Assembly: GCA_020747015.1 (NCBI GenBank)
Contig: JAGTJM010000100.1
Location: 1-64,000, forward strand
Direction of reading: 5' to 3'
Length of the DNA stretch: 64,000 nt
Origin: Pyrenochaeta sp. MPI-SDFR-AT-0127
Lineage: Eukaryota > Ascomycota > Dothideomycetes > Pleosporales > Cucurbitariaceae
Shown here piece by piece: positions 1-11,422 of the stretch (the first letter of the stretch is position 1; every line of letters begins with the position of its first letter). The notes beneath the pieces are model-generated. The model saw nothing but the letters and a program-made list of their open reading frames with translations. It was not told where the DNA came from and did no database searches. The translations under genes and the position numbers were made by a program.

Positions 1-149
1 ATCACCCAAAGGGTAAATTGGTCGGGGCTGGAGGTGTACGCCGGTTCGCATGGTCAAATGCATGAGCAGGGAGTGACTTTGCGCACTACCAATCTATCCC
101 GATACACAGTAGTCCATGGCCTCGATGCGATAAGCGCCATCTAGAAGGG
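1..149 (+). CDS. possible 3' end of an upstream gene (partial)
   Basis: Frame 1 is open from the first base and closes at a TAG at 147-149, giving about 49 residues with a plausible protein composition (it contains NWSGLEVYAGSHGQ and TNLSRYTVVHGLDAI). It may be the last exon of a gene that lies left of the window. I do not recognise the family. An open run of this length can occur by chance, so this is a weak call. Confidence 0.25.
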
Positions 150-2031
150 GTGAATTATTTTAGTATGGGTTAGGCTGGATGATTTTCAGAGCCAGAGCTC
201 ACTTTCATCTCGCACCCCTACATTAGACACCCAGTTCTACTATGGCTTGGATGCACTCCATGGGGGAGGCGTTGAATCGTGTACTATTGTTCAGCGCAGT
301 GCTATAAAGCCACATATTTGAAAGCTTGCTTTTGCAAATCCGGATCATTTTCCGGTGCTTCTTTCCGGCACTAACTCGATGAAATTTGCGATAATATCCC
401 ACGTTTGTCCCTTGAAAATACCACCCCCTTGGCGTTAATGCGCTTCTGATAATTTAGGAAGCTTCCTGAGGATTTTGAAACATGACGAAGTTTTTCGGCT
501 GTATGACAAACTCGTATGACGAGGGCTTCGTACCAGGGTACATGATAAGCTTACGAAGCGGTTCAGTCATCGCGCTTGTGGCCTGGTAGCATCATCTGCA
601 GAACCTCAAATGTTTGCGGAGATTTCGATCCTTGAGGCGCAAGAACCAGGGTTCGTGATAGCTGTAATGGCATTATCGACGGTAGCATTCGCGCAGGTGG
701 ACCTCGAGCCCCCCTGCTTGTCGATTTGGATCCACCCACTCCCAAGGTTGTCATGGGCTAAGTGGGGCGTGAGACGTGCAGTGATAACATGATTATTGAC
801 GAGCACTAAGATAGCCGTTGCATTCGCCCATTGGCTGCATCGATGCGCCACGCCGAAAAAACACGTGGTGCAGCTAGCCCCAACAGGGAACGTGCGAAGA
901 CTGCTCGTACTCCTTGGGCGAATTTTCATGGTGCTTATTCTGGCGGTGCACTCAGGAGAACGCGCGTAAAAAAAGCCTAGCAAGGCTTGTTCGCACAAGT
1001 GCAAGTCTGATCTCCTCCCTTTCACGCTGTGACCGAGTCGGTCGTCGCAGCCTTGAATACCTTCTCGACGCCCAGTCTTGTACGTTATGTTACTACTCAC
1101 TGAGCTCTAGTGATGGTATCACGACATGCCAACCACAATGCACACAGCAGCGTGTTGAACTACGGTACCTGCATGCTGTCAGTGTTCCACTATCAGCCAT
1201 CGAAAAACGGGAGACCGCCCACGGATTCATTCGCGGCGATTCTGCCCTCCACTGGGGTGTGCTCTTACTGATCGTACAGTTATTGACCTCTCACTTTAGT
1301 CGTATAGGCATCTTCCATGATGAAGTCGAATCGTGATTACTTCAAGTCGAGCGCCTCCTGACGCTTTCGCGGGGCTGAAGTCAAAGTGGGTTGAAAGAGC
1401 CAACTACCTACTATCCATGTGGAGTAAGAACAATACCGTCTGTCGAATGGAGGTCGCCGACACCAGCAAGACCATCAAGCTGCTACTTTATGGAGGTGTT
1501 GAGTGCGCATGGATGATCTCACGGTATCGTGAATTTGGAAGACACTGAACATATATATTATTTGGAGAGGCCTGAGAAAGAGACGGAATACGTGTCGAAT
1601 CACGACACCAGCGGTGGCCCAAGATACCACCTGGTCTTGGCCTTCATGTTGATACCAGAATGTCACTGCGGTGCTTGAGACAACACTTGCATCCCCGTGG
1701 TATTCAGGGCCTTGTGCTGAATGTCGCAAGGTTGCGATATCGCAGGACTAGGTTCAAGTTGAATGCATCATCTCATCGCGCTCACATCTTTCATCATTTC
1801 GCATCGTGTTCCAACTCTTGCTCTCATGCCAATGCGAGTGCTGAAGGCATTGTCGACAGTGGAGTATCAAGATGGTTGACATTCCCTTTTAGGAAGGTCG
1901 TCGACGATCTCGCCTCAACCGGGACGAACCCGCAATGTCGCAATATGTAGCACTGGCAACGTGATGAATAGTAACGTCAACGAATATATGAAGCCTGTCG
2001 AGCTGAGGATGATTTTGTTTGAGCGTCAAAC
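150..2031. other. intergenic, no gene supported
   Basis: About 1.9 kb with only short overlapping open frames on both strands. None shows a recognisable domain, splice pattern or signal peptide. The last few hundred bases are presumably the promoter of the peptidase gene that starts at 2032. Confidence 0.5.
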
Positions 2032-2910
2032 ATGTTGCTCACCACGGGTCTCTCTGCCTTTGCGTTCGCGGTCACAACTTTTGCACAGCCCATCACCAAC
2101 ACAACTTTCATCGGTCCCGAGAATGGCCATCTCGTCATTGTTGGAGGAAATCTTCAGAGCGACAGTATTTGGCAACGTATAATAGCACTTGCTGGTGGAC
2201 CAGATGCCCCCATTGTTGTAATCCCAACCGCTGGCGGCGAGCCTACATATGACGCCAACTTCCCAGCCGCAGTGTCCTTTCGTCGCCTAGGAGCCAAGAA
2301 CGTCACGGTACTTCACACATATGATCCAGCAGTCGCGGATACAGATGAGTTCATCGCGCCCATCCTTGAAGCGAAGGGTATTTTCTTTGGCGGTGGCAGA
2401 CAATGGAGGCTCGTCGATGCGTACGCTGAGACCAAGACTGAACAAGCTTTCCAAGCAGTACTCGACCGCGGAGGTGTCATTTCGGGATCCAGTGCAGGGG
2501 CAAGCATCCAGGGCAGTTTTCTCGCAAGGGGTGACACAGCGAGCAACCAGCTTCTGATCGGAGATCATACAGTTGGCTTTGGGTACCTGAAAAATACGGC
2601 CATTGACCAACATGTCCTCGTCAGGAACAGACACTTTGACCTGTTCGATATATTGCGCGAGTATCCAGATCTATTGGGCGTAGCCATTGACGAAGACACG
2701 GCGCTGATAGTCAACAAGAATGAGGCAGAGGTATTTGGTAGCACATATGCTCTAATTTACGACGGAGGGTTTTGGTCAAGAGAAGGGAGTGATCTGAAGA
2801 ATCCACCCAAGGAGAGGTTCTATTTCCTCAGGCCGGGTGACAAGTATGATCTTGGCGCGAGAAAGGTCATTGTTACCGCAGCTACCGGTGGCGGGGATGA
2901 GGAAGCTTGA
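2032..2910 (+). CDS. secreted cyanophycinase-like peptidase (family S51)
   Basis: A 292-residue intronless protein. The first 20 or so residues (MLLTTGLSAFAFAVTTFAQP) look like a cleavable signal peptide, so the protein is probably exported. The body matches the cyanophycinase/peptidase E fold: an N-terminal GHLVIVGGN strand, IVVIPTAGGEP, a FFGGGRQWRLVDAY segment, and the nucleophile elbow GGVISGSSAGASIQG near residue 150 carrying the catalytic serine. Bacterial relatives hydrolyse cyanophycin or Asp-X dipeptides; the fungal substrate is unknown. It converges on the EthD gene. The start is chosen because it begins directly with the signal peptide. Confidence 0.88.
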   Translation: MLLTTGLSAFAFAVTTFAQPITNTTFIGPENGHLVIVGGNLQSDSIWQRIIALAGGPDAPIVVIPTAGGEPTYDANFPAAVSFRRLGAKNVTVLHTYDPAVADTDEFIAPILEAKGIFFGGGRQWRLVDAYAETKTEQAFQAVLDRGGVISGSSAGASIQGSFLARGDTASNQLLIGDHTVGFGYLKNTAIDQHVLVRNRHFDLFDILREYPDLLGVAIDEDTALIVNKNEAEVFGSTYALIYDGGFWSREGSDLKNPPKERFYFLRPGDKYDLGARKVIVTAATGGGDEEA

Positions 2911-3066
2911 TAAAGAGGAAGATATAGAGATATGGTCGAATCTACTCGTTTCTACCGTTGCTTGTATGCTGTTGAAAAGAAACCTTGAGCACATAGTGTA
3001 CTTGACCAATCACATTCCACTGCAACAATTACTTATTCCCTCTTATTTCGTCAATACCAAAACGCT

Positions 3067-3465
3067 TCAAGCTACTGTAACTTGCGGCGACTCAACTGCC
3101 AAAAGCTTGAACTTGCTCGAGTCTGAAAAGGCAATCCGATCTGCTTCTAATTCCTTCTTCATCGGGCTTTTCTCGAATGCTTCATTGAACCTGAAAAAGT
3201 GCGCTTCGTCCTCGAACTCCACTACTGCGAGGCAGTCGTAGTCAATGGTCTCTGGATTGCCGACGTACACAAGAGGTGGAGGGACCTCCGAGTCACCTTG
3301 GGCAGCGGTGTTGCGCTGGCAGTAGTAGCGCGTGTGGCGAAGAGGTTTCGCGTCGCCGAGCGCTTCAATGACGAGTGGAATGTGTTTGTTTTCGTAGTGG
3401 TCTTTGAAAGCTTCCAGAGACAACCCTGGCGCACGGGTTGTAAACATGAAAACTGTGGTAGACAT
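3067..3465 (-). CDS. EthD-domain protein
   Basis: A 132-residue single-exon protein with the ferredoxin-like EthD fold. It opens STTVFMFTTRAPGLS, followed by EAFKDHYENKHIPLV, where the HY..KHIPL region is the family hallmark. The middle carries YDCLAVVEFEDEAHFFRF and the end is a short strand. EthD proteins are small dimeric alpha+beta-barrel proteins found in ether degradation and in fungal polyketide clusters, where relatives act as decarboxylases or cyclases. The substrate here is unknown. It lies near an ABM-domain gene with the same general fold and a P450, which hints at a small oxidative or secondary-metabolism neighbourhood, though no synthase gene is visible. Confidence 0.85.
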   Translation of the reverse strand: MSTTVFMFTTRAPGLSLEAFKDHYENKHIPLVIEALGDAKPLRHTRYYCQRNTAAQGDSEVPPPLVYVGNPETIDYDCLAVVEFEDEAHFFRFNEAFEKSPMKKELEADRIAFSDSSKFKLLAVESPQVTVA

Positions 3466-4995
3466 TCTTGCAGTTGCTGAGCGTTTGGGGGTTGACGAAG
3501 GGACGAGTCGATGCGTCTGCTTGTACGAATAAAGTTGCGGTCAATGGAGTTCTTATATTCGCGAGGCATGTAAGACTCTCGATCTATCTCTACAGGGTCA
3601 AAAAGGGTCATACGATGGCTATGTGGAGTTCCACCGACTGGGCCTATTGATGAAGCACGCTGTGGAACGCCTGTAAGCTCTTGTAGAGACTTGGAGGACA
3701 TTACCACCAACCAGAGAATTTTTTCCAGACTCTATGGGGAATTGGCATTCTAGATACAGTAAGATTCTGATCCCTTTTAAGCAAGCCGCGACTTCCGACA
3801 TCGAATGCCTGAACGCCCAGATTTTCAACTACATAAGCGGGACAACAATTAGCCCGAAACATTTTCAATCAGTAGACAATGGCTGGTCTGTACTGGGAAT
3901 TTTGTAGTAGCAATTGGAAACCGAGCGAATCCGGCATGGCCTTGTCAACCACTGGTCTGATCTCGTGTGATCCGACGATGCATCGGCACATTTCCGCCTC
4001 CAGGTTGACCGTGTCTCGATACTGGGCCATATGAAGTAGGTATCATCACTAAAGCTTCAGAGTTTAGGACGATCGGTCCTGATGGCGCGGGCAACGAATC
4101 GTTGGAGAGATCCCCGGACTATGGAATGGGAAGTTAATCCATCCAAAGAGGAGGCCTGAGTTGGCACACAAACCAAGAAAATAGGAGAAGTTTTCCGTAC
4201 TTGCTCCCTCATATACTTCTTTTTGATATACGCGATGACCCTGTAGCGAATCGTAGCACCTCGGCTGCACCTCTGCAATGGGTGCATGCGTGCAATTAAG
4301 AAGTCTGTTCTCCTTCTTCTCAAAATGAAGACCTTACTTTCTGATACATCTTACAATTCCTTCAGTGAAAATGCAATTTGGTTATTTCCGGTCATGTTTC
4401 TACTTTAATATCTCATCTACCGCGAAACATAATTCTTGAGCATACCTATGTCAGAGTGATAGAGCAGCACACTTTCTTGAGTGCAATTCTGGCAGCGGCG
4501 AGCTGTTACCTCTAGAAGACTTTGAAATTAAACCCATCCTCTCGCCTTCATATATGGACTCCAAAATCGGCAAGTCGCGAAAAACGAGTAGTGTTACTAG
4601 GGTTGAGGCTTGGCTGAAGCTGACTCAGCATCACATCTTGAGCGACAACAGTGTCGACGACCTAACTGAGCGACAGTCGCCTATTGAGAAGCAAGATCGT
4701 AAGCGAACATTGTGGCACCCATGCTTGACAGAGTATAAACCTTCCCTGTGTGTGGAGGGTGTATTTCTAGTTTCCAATTCGGAGGTGTCTATTCCTCTTT
4801 GGGATGTGCCTCGGCATCTTTCGGTTCTGCTAACGAGCGGAGAGACAGAAATCGAAGCGTTTCTTCACTTCCACTACCATTCTCTTATTTGCCGACAGCT
4901 TTACAGGTAACCAGAGAAACACTCATCTTGAGAACTATTGCAATCCCGTCGCCCTTATATAAACAATCTGCTTGACACATATTGCACATTACATC
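3466..4995. other. intergenic, no gene supported
   Basis: About 1.5 kb separating the EthD gene from the ABM gene. Open frames of up to about 118 codons occur, but none has a recognisable domain or convincing exon structure. The right part is presumably the promoter of the gene at 4996. Confidence 0.45.
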
Positions 4996-5426
4996 ATGTC
5001 CGCCCCAATCGACATCATCGCAATCATCACTCCCAAGCCGGGAAAAGCAGACAGAGTGCGCATCGTCCTTACACACACTTTCTATATACTGATAGCTATC
5101 TAGCTTGGGGAGCTCCTTGCTGCCGCGGCGAAAGATGTGAAGGCCAAAGAGCCTGGTGTGCTCCGGTATCACCTGCAACGGGAGACATCAGGTGATTCGC
5201 CAGCGTTTATCATGTTGGAGACGTGAGCACCAATTAGGATTTCAATTCTACTTGATTGCAGCTGGCTAACGAAAGTAGATACAAGGACAAAGCTGCCCTC
5301 GGTGCGCACGCCAAGAGCGAGCACTTCAGGAGCATGGGACGCCAGCTGAAAGAGGAGGATTTACTTGCTGGACCCATGAAGGTTATGTTTACCAAGGAGG
5401 CCGGAGGTTATGCCAGCAAGCTATAA
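4996..5426 (+). CDS. antibiotic biosynthesis monooxygenase (ABM) domain protein
   Basis: Three exons can be joined: 4996-5055, 5104-5222 and 5279-5426, with introns of 48 bp (GTGCGC..CTAG) and 56 bp (GTGAGC..GTAG). They encode 108 residues. The protein opens MSAPIDIIAIITPKPGKADR, continues LGELLAAAAKDVKAKEPG, and carries the typical ABM stretch FIMLETYKDKAALGAHAKSEHF ahead of a short C-terminal strand. ABM proteins are small dimeric ferredoxin-like enzymes, including quinol monooxygenases and stress-related heme or quinone modifiers, acting without a bound cofactor. It ends in AGGYASKL, and the SKL is a canonical PTS1 peroxisomal targeting signal. Joining the exons keeps the frame exactly, which supports the model. 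Confidence 0.85.
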
Positions 5427-5728
5427 AAATCTTCCACCTCTAAGCAAAGGCTTTGTCCAGTCACATAGACAATGTATCAAAATTCGCCTGCATACGCATT
5501 TTGACTGAGAGACGAGTTTTTCTACTCCGTATTGTAATGGCCAGCTTCGACTTGGCAAAGGTGACATGCGTCTTTCCTTCCAAGATATGGCTGCTTCAGG
5601 CTTGGTGCTGAATCACCAAACTCATCTGATTAGGAACCTCCTAAAGAAAAAAAATAGTCGTGAGGAACGACTGTATTGTGTAAGATGGAGCAATGGAGAA
5701 CCTCCAGAGCTTGCAACACTGTATGATG

Positions 5729-7092
5729 TTAGCACAATATACTTATGCCAATCTTTAGCAGAAACTCACAGCGGTAACGCAGCCTTCTGATGATAACATG
5801 AGCGTAGACGTCATACGGAGAGATCTGGTTTCGCTTCTCTTCATCGACCTGCCGCGCCTTCCAGACATGATAGTTCTTTACGAAACTTCCTTTCTTGATT
5901 TCATTATGAATCCTCTTCTTACTGATTTTACGCTCCAATTCTTGCTGGAACAGGTTGCCGAGGTGAAATTGACAAAACTCCGCAAGACACTCAGCATGCT
6001 CCGGAAGTAGAGGTTTCTTGTCTTCACGCACAAGAATGACGGAGCCAACAGCATTCTGCCAATTGAGAGGTACTTTTCCCCAGGCACTCACACCTGTGGA
6101 GAGCTCATGCGTCATATCTGGATTGTAACCGAGCTGGAGGAATGAGGCAGGTTCATTGACATATGCTGCTTGACCTTGGATACTAGGGCGGTTCTCCCAG
6201 TGTTTGAAGCTTCCCGGGATACATTGAGCCATAGTTGGAAAGCCGAGGCGTTTTGAGATGGGTGCAACTTGCTCTTCAAAGATTTGATCATAGCCACGAA
6301 GGGAGATGGGCTCGTACCTAGGACGTCCATCAACCAGCCCATCACCCAGGCAATTGATGCGCACGCCAACCACGTTTTGTAACACTTTTCTGAGCGCCTG
6401 ATGTGACTGGCCCACGTAAAAAAGGTGTTAAGTTGCTGGACTATGGAGCGCATATCCGATGGGGTAAGATCCTCACTACGCTGGGGATCCACACAGCGAT
6501 TGCTCACTAGATTGGTGCCGTAGGCGACAATTGGACCACGCTAGTCATGTAAATATCGAGAACGATGGTCTACAACCTTGTGTATGGCTTTATTTTGCTG
6601 AGATCCGTCGACGAGAAAGGTGTCGCAAAAGTTGAAGTTGATCGAATGCGGTAATCTACGACCAAGCGCGCTGTCGTACGAAATTGGCAACATGTACGTG
6701 CGGGGACGATTCCAGCTTCCAGCTTGTTCGTGACTATTAGCAAGAAGCTCATTGGTATCTAATTCAATGTAAGGGGTTTCGTCGTCATCGCTGATGAAAT
6801 TCTCAACCTTGAGCCACACAAACCGGGGCCCTTTTTCTTCAGGATGGAAGTATATGGCGCGTGCATACTTCTCGTTCGGCTTTAGATTATCGGGTCGCAC
6901 CTGGATATCTCTGAATGACTTGCACAAGAGTTTATGCATCGGCCAGCCGTGCTTCTAACATTCTTTTGAGCAGTACCAACTTGATTGGCACCCACTGCAG
7001 CGGAGAGCGCCACCTCTTGTGCACTCATCACACAGAGGTTTCGTTGCTGGCGCGGATGTCGCCGTTTCGTTGATTAACATCGTGTCCTCCAT
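5729..7092 (-). pseudogene. MYND zinc-finger protein gene, disrupted
   Basis: Reading from an ATG at 7092 (or 7080), the minus strand encodes a short leader and a classic MYND finger: CDEC, then RCSGC, WYCSKEC, then W-P-M-H-K-L-L-C. The position after the sixth cysteine, almost always Gln in MYND domains, is a TAG at 6955-6957. A second in-frame TAG at 6541-6543 falls between RSRYLHD and RGPIVAYG, where a Trp (TGG) would fit. A third break is a frame change at a run of six A (6418-6423, plus strand): the frame ending VQQLNTFF must shift to continue with GQSHQALRKVLQNVVGVR. Downstream about 220 residues are intact to 5729. Both stops fit single C-to-T or G-to-A changes. The gene looks inactivated, although the homopolymer shift could be a sequencing error. 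Confidence 0.72.
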
Positions 7093-7512
7093 ACTGTGCC
7101 AGGTGTTCGTGTCGGTGCCGGATCAGGACAGTGTGATGTAGCATGGAGGAGTTAGGTAGGGGAGAAGGTATGTTGAGGCGAGGCGGGCCGAGGTGAAGGT
7201 GGAGGTGAGAGTGAGAGTAAGGGTGAGAGCAGCTTGAAGGTGTTTGCTTGGAGAAAAACACGATTGTCCGAGCACGAGGCACTGACTACAGTGGCCAATT
7301 ATAGAGGCACATAGCGTTACTTTTTTGGTTTTCGCAATCTACAAGTGCATGGTCATGACCAGCGAAGAGGTATGTGAATGAAGGCGCTCTCTTTTGGGAA
7401 GAAGTGAGGGGTTGCAAAGCTTGACGGGTCTATGTATTGCTGCAATTGTTTTGTGTATCTACCCTAAAGATTCTCTCAGTATATACATCCTAAGTCCCTA
7501 GATGACGAAAGA
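7093..7512. promoter_or_regulatory. intergenic with pyrimidine-rich promoter tract
   Basis: Upstream of the MYND pseudogene, about 7140-7240 is strongly purine-rich on the plus strand, with repeats of GGTGAGAGTGAGAG type. This means CT-rich on the coding strand, a common feature of fungal core promoters. The rest is the 3' flank of the P450 gene. No ORF is supported. Confidence 0.4.
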
Positions 7513-9312
7513 CTATGAGGACCAGTCAGACTTCTTCACAGTCATTGGCATTCCATCTCGAGGTTTGGCCTCGAACACAAATTCCTGAAACGCTCGATCG
7601 CCAAACGTCAAATCAAGATCACTCCATTCGACTCGCGGCGTCTTGTTTGGTTTGAGGTCAGCACACGTGAAGTCGAAATCTCTCATGATCAACAGGAGCG
7701 TAATCTTCAGCTCGTCCATAGCCAGTGGCTGCCCTAAGCAGGCCCTTGGCCCTTTCTCGAATGGGCGCCATGCGTGACGCGGGAAGTCTGCACGAGTGAA
7801 GCGGTCCGGATCGAATGCCCTTGCGTTTGGAAAGATATCAGGGTTCATATGCATCGTGTGCTGGACAGGGCAAATCATGAGGCCCTTTGTAGGGTAATCC
7901 CGGCCTTCGAATTTGAGAGTGTCGAGTCCTTCGCGAGCAGTGTTGCCGATGGGATAGAAGCGTAAGACTTCTTTGATGACGTTTGTCGTGTATTCGAGTT
8001 CGTTCAATTTGTAAGGGTCGGAACATAGCATTTCATATGTTGCTTCGGTGCCGGGACCAAAAACACGGTCATGCTCTTCGCGCATTTTCTGGACGACATG
8101 AGGATGGGTGCTCAGCAGCATGGCCGCAAAGCAAACGGTATCGGAACTTGTACCGGTACCAGCGATGAGCAATGTTTTGACTTGTGTGATTGCGCTCTCG
8201 AGAAATTCAGGGTCAAGGTCTTGCTTTTCACCCTGGCGCAACTGTCCCATATAATCGCGGAGAATTAGGTCCATGATACCGAGGCCGCGCTTCTCGGTGA
8301 GGTCTATCTTTTCTTGTTGCAGCTTATCAAATCTTTCTTGGACAAGTTCAGCTATAACAGCGTCAAGCTTCCTCCTCGCTGCATCGCGTTTCCGGTTAAC
8401 GAAGAAATTTCGCACGAAGTTGAACGACTCTCGACTCTTCATAAAGAATCGACACATTTCTTCGAAATGCTGTAAAGCGATGCTGCCCTTGGTTTGTGCA
8501 TCGAGGGAGCGTCCAAACGTGGCTGTACCGATAACATCGAAAGTTAAATGCTGAGTAAGATCCTCAAGTCTGAACACCTCTCCAGTCTGGACTTTCTCCA
8601 GGATAATCGACCGGAACTTCATCACTTCCTATATACAGGGCAGCATAATCAGCATATGTTTTGGTTGCAATTCGTCGATAATGACAACTTACAGCGGCCA
8701 CCATGGGCCTCATATTACTGATGTGCGTGATTGCGAAAGCCGGGCTTAGCATCTTGTGCAAGTATTTCCATCTCGGTCCATCTGTGGTGACGATATTACC
8801 TTCGCCAATCAAAGGATCAATGAACCACTTCTCAGCCTCATGCTTTGGATGATTGCGGATGGCGGTCATGTGAAGAGCGACGTCTGGGTTCGTTACGACA
8901 ACCTGTCCACAACTAGCCGGCCAGAGGTCAAGGTAGAAGACCTCTGGCATGTTGTATTTCCTGGCAATTGTAGTGACTGCAACTTGATAATGAACATCAT
9001 TTGGTACCATCTTGAAAGTTTCACCTAATAGCTTTAGGTGCCCCCAGAACCAACTATGTGGCGGTTTTGGCTGCGTAGATGTGAGTTGGATGGTGCTCCG
9101 GGCAGAAGAGCGCTGAAGCTATCCATGTCCTTGCGTATTGGGATAGGAAACAATGTTCGACGTACCAAATCTTTGTAGAAACGTCGCTCGTTGATCATTT
9201 TAATCAACCCATACGCGGCCAATGCGACCACCCCTGAGAAGGCGATCATGGCCAACGGTAAGTCGCGCAATGCCATTGAAAGACCTGGAGCAAATGGCAA
9301 GAAGGTGCACAA
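7513..9312 (-). CDS. cytochrome P450 monooxygenase
   Basis: Three exons (9312-9166, 9070-8693, 8628-7513) join in frame to 546 residues. The introns are 95 bp (GTACGT..GCAG) and 64 bp (GTAAGT..ATAG). The N-terminus has a membrane anchor (LAMIAFSGVVALAAYGLI), followed after splicing by a proline-rich hinge PKPPHSWFWGHLKLLGE. The I-helix is AGTGTSSDT, the ExxR motif is KEVLRFYP, and the heme loop is FEKGPRACLGQPLA with the cysteine ligand. It should be an ER-bound monooxygenase needing NADPH-P450 reductase. The substrate cannot be read from sequence; the layout resembles the P450s of fungal secondary-metabolite and fatty-chain oxidation clades. It lies between the MYND pseudogene and the MBL-fold hydrolase gene. 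Confidence 0.92.
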
Positions 9313-9973
9313 TAGATGAGTTCACCCGCAGGGAGGTCTATCACTGGCAAAAATGGGCTTGTGAGATACTTGAAGCAGCAATATTTCTCAGGCCTCCAGG
9401 TCTTGTGGGCCTAGTGGCGCGTTTAGAAAATCAGCAGCCACAGGTGAGGTTTCGCTGACGATGCGTCAGCGCTAGGAAGCTCTGCGCTTTTTAATTGCTC
9501 CGAGCTAGCAACGGAAGATTGTCATTGGTGGCCTGGAGGTAATGGACTATGCAGGGAGATGGGCCGCATTGACGTTTTTGAGAATGTTGGAGCCTCCAAG
9601 ACGATATATGAACGCTGATCCCGTCTTGGAAGCGTCCTTCCTAATTGGGCCGGCACGTGTTTTCGTGTTTGGAGCGGGGAAAGCCATTTCTTCTCCATGG
9701 CAACCACGATTCCATTGGCACCACGCCTGCTTTTCGTCGCAAGATTAGACTTTGGGCATCGATAATGGGCTATACTTGTTGTTTTTAGTGCGTCCTATGA
9801 ATTGCTGCGTGGCGATGCTTCGCGCCCACGATTTGGGCGTCAGGAACTGCCTGGCCAGCCGAGTGAAGCGAGAACAAGGTGATCCTCCCAACACCTAATC
9901 CACCTAATCCTAAAGAGCTAACGCAATTGTCCCCTTTTGGAAATCGACAGCAGCCTGTATGTATTCACCCAAC
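9313..9973. other. intergenic, no gene supported
   Basis: About 660 bp between the P450 start and the end of the MBL-fold hydrolase gene, both on the minus strand. It must contain the P450 promoter. No domain-bearing ORF is visible. Confidence 0.45.
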
Positions 9974-11059
9974 CTACGGGATCTCATCCCTTGCTATCCG
10001 TCCCTCCGCGACTGCTGTTCTCATGTAATCATCCAACAGCGACATAAGCACATTGTCTTTACCGTCCTTCATCCAGCTTGCATCGTGCGCCAGCGCCACG
10101 TGGAAGCCGTGGTCTTTCTCCAGAGTTCGTATCTTGGCAATTGTATTCCTTGCTGCCTCGAGATCACTATGAAGAGACATAGTTCCGCCGAAGATTGCAA
10201 TCTCTTGCTTCCCATCAAGCAGTTCCCTACTACTATCAGCGAACGCTTGTTACCTCCCTGACCAGCTTACCGAGAGTGGCAACAATCAGAGCCGAGCAAT
10301 GCCCAATGCCCGGATTGCAGTCTTGCGGCAGCCGACAAATTTCCAGGCATATGCCCGGGCGACTGGAACACCCAGAAACTTCCATCGCCAAAAAAGTCCA
10401 ATGCTTTATCAAAAGGTCCAAAGTCCTGCCAATGGCCGGATAGCTCAGACCATTTCTCTGTAGACTTGTTGGGATCGAAGAATCGGCCATCCCATTGAGC
10501 ATTTGCATCTTCTAAATGCCCCGGAGAGCATGCGTCTCGCGTACCTGGGCCGAAATGAGCTACGGCATTCGGGAAAACGTTGCTGATGGGCCGTGAATGA
10601 TCCCAGTGCGCATGACTTGGGACACTTAGCGCGTTGACTGACCGAACAATGTCCCCAATGCTTACCTGAAGATAACAGTATCAATATCCTGTGCCTGTAC
10701 GCCTCTTTCAGACAACTGCTGAACGACAGTCCTCCTCGGACCCACATGATTGATCTCAGCGAGCATGAACTTATTTACCCAAGGCGTATAGCAATTTCTG
10801 TCCTTCAACGCCTGCATCAGCAAGGTTTAATACTTCAGCTATCAAAGTTACTACATACCTCGTCTAATCCAAGGTCCCACAGAATGTGCCTTCCCTGATG
10901 CGAGATATGAAAAGCCCAATTGTACATTCTAAACTTGCCATTTTCACCTGCATGCAGCCTGCTCAGGTCTGCGATGAAGCTCCCTCCATCAAGCAAATTA
11001 ACATCAACGAAGCCATCGGTTGATGGTAGATTTCCTGTTCTGACACTCGTGGTGGCCAT
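9974..11059 (-). CDS. MBL-fold metallo-hydrolase (lactonase-like)
   Basis: Four exons (11059-10859, 10811-10666, 10615-10271, 10226-9974) give 314 residues. The second intron needs an AAG acceptor to restore the metal-binding motif. The protein carries HISHQGRHILWDLGLDE, then the zinc motif SHAHWDH (HxHxDH), QSPGHMPGNLS with a further His, WALLGSDCCH, and ALAHDASW near the C-terminus. This is the arrangement of N-acyl-homoserine-lactonase-like and related fungal MBL hydrolases, which open lactones or esters with two metal ions. It is divergent from the carboxylesterase across a 363 bp shared promoter and marks one edge of the catabolic run. A lactone-opening role is an inference from context. 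Confidence 0.85.
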
Positions 11060-11422
11060 CTTAGGTACAACTCAGCGGCTCTCGACACAACAAGGACCTC
11101 GGGCTGGCGACGCCAGCACTGTACTTGACAATTGCCAATTATGCTTGTGCGAGAGACAATTCTGATCTTGGTTTACCCCACATCGCGACAGTCTCATGTT
11201 TTTACCATCTCAAATAGCCCCACTGTCCACACAAGGGCGGGGTAGCATTACCCCACGATGGTTCGTCCGTTTTCTCCCGTGTGCCGGTCCACAACAACGC
11301 GCTCAACTCATAAAGTCAAAACTTGAGCTTCTTGGATTTGGCCTTGAAGAGGATGCACTAGGTAGTTGTAGCCTCTCCATTCCACTTTGTGTTCGTGGCT
11401 GTCTTCGTAGTGAGAAAGCACC
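11060..11422. promoter_or_regulatory. bidirectional promoter with three CCCCAC sites
   Basis: The interval lies between the divergent MBL-hydrolase and carboxylesterase genes. CCCCAC (the complement of GTGGGG) occurs at 11176-11181, 11218-11223 and 11251-11256. It fits the SYGGRG consensus known for CreA and is shared with other promoters of the run. Confidence 0.45.

Noticed and set aside
606..1100. A 164-codon open frame on the minus strand in the left intergenic region
   Set aside because: It has no domain, signal peptide or splice support and is overlapped by equally long frames on the other strand, so chance is the better explanation.
4554..4910. A 118-codon plus-strand frame upstream of the ABM gene
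   Set aside because: No recognisable motif or splice partner, and the composition is not protein-like.
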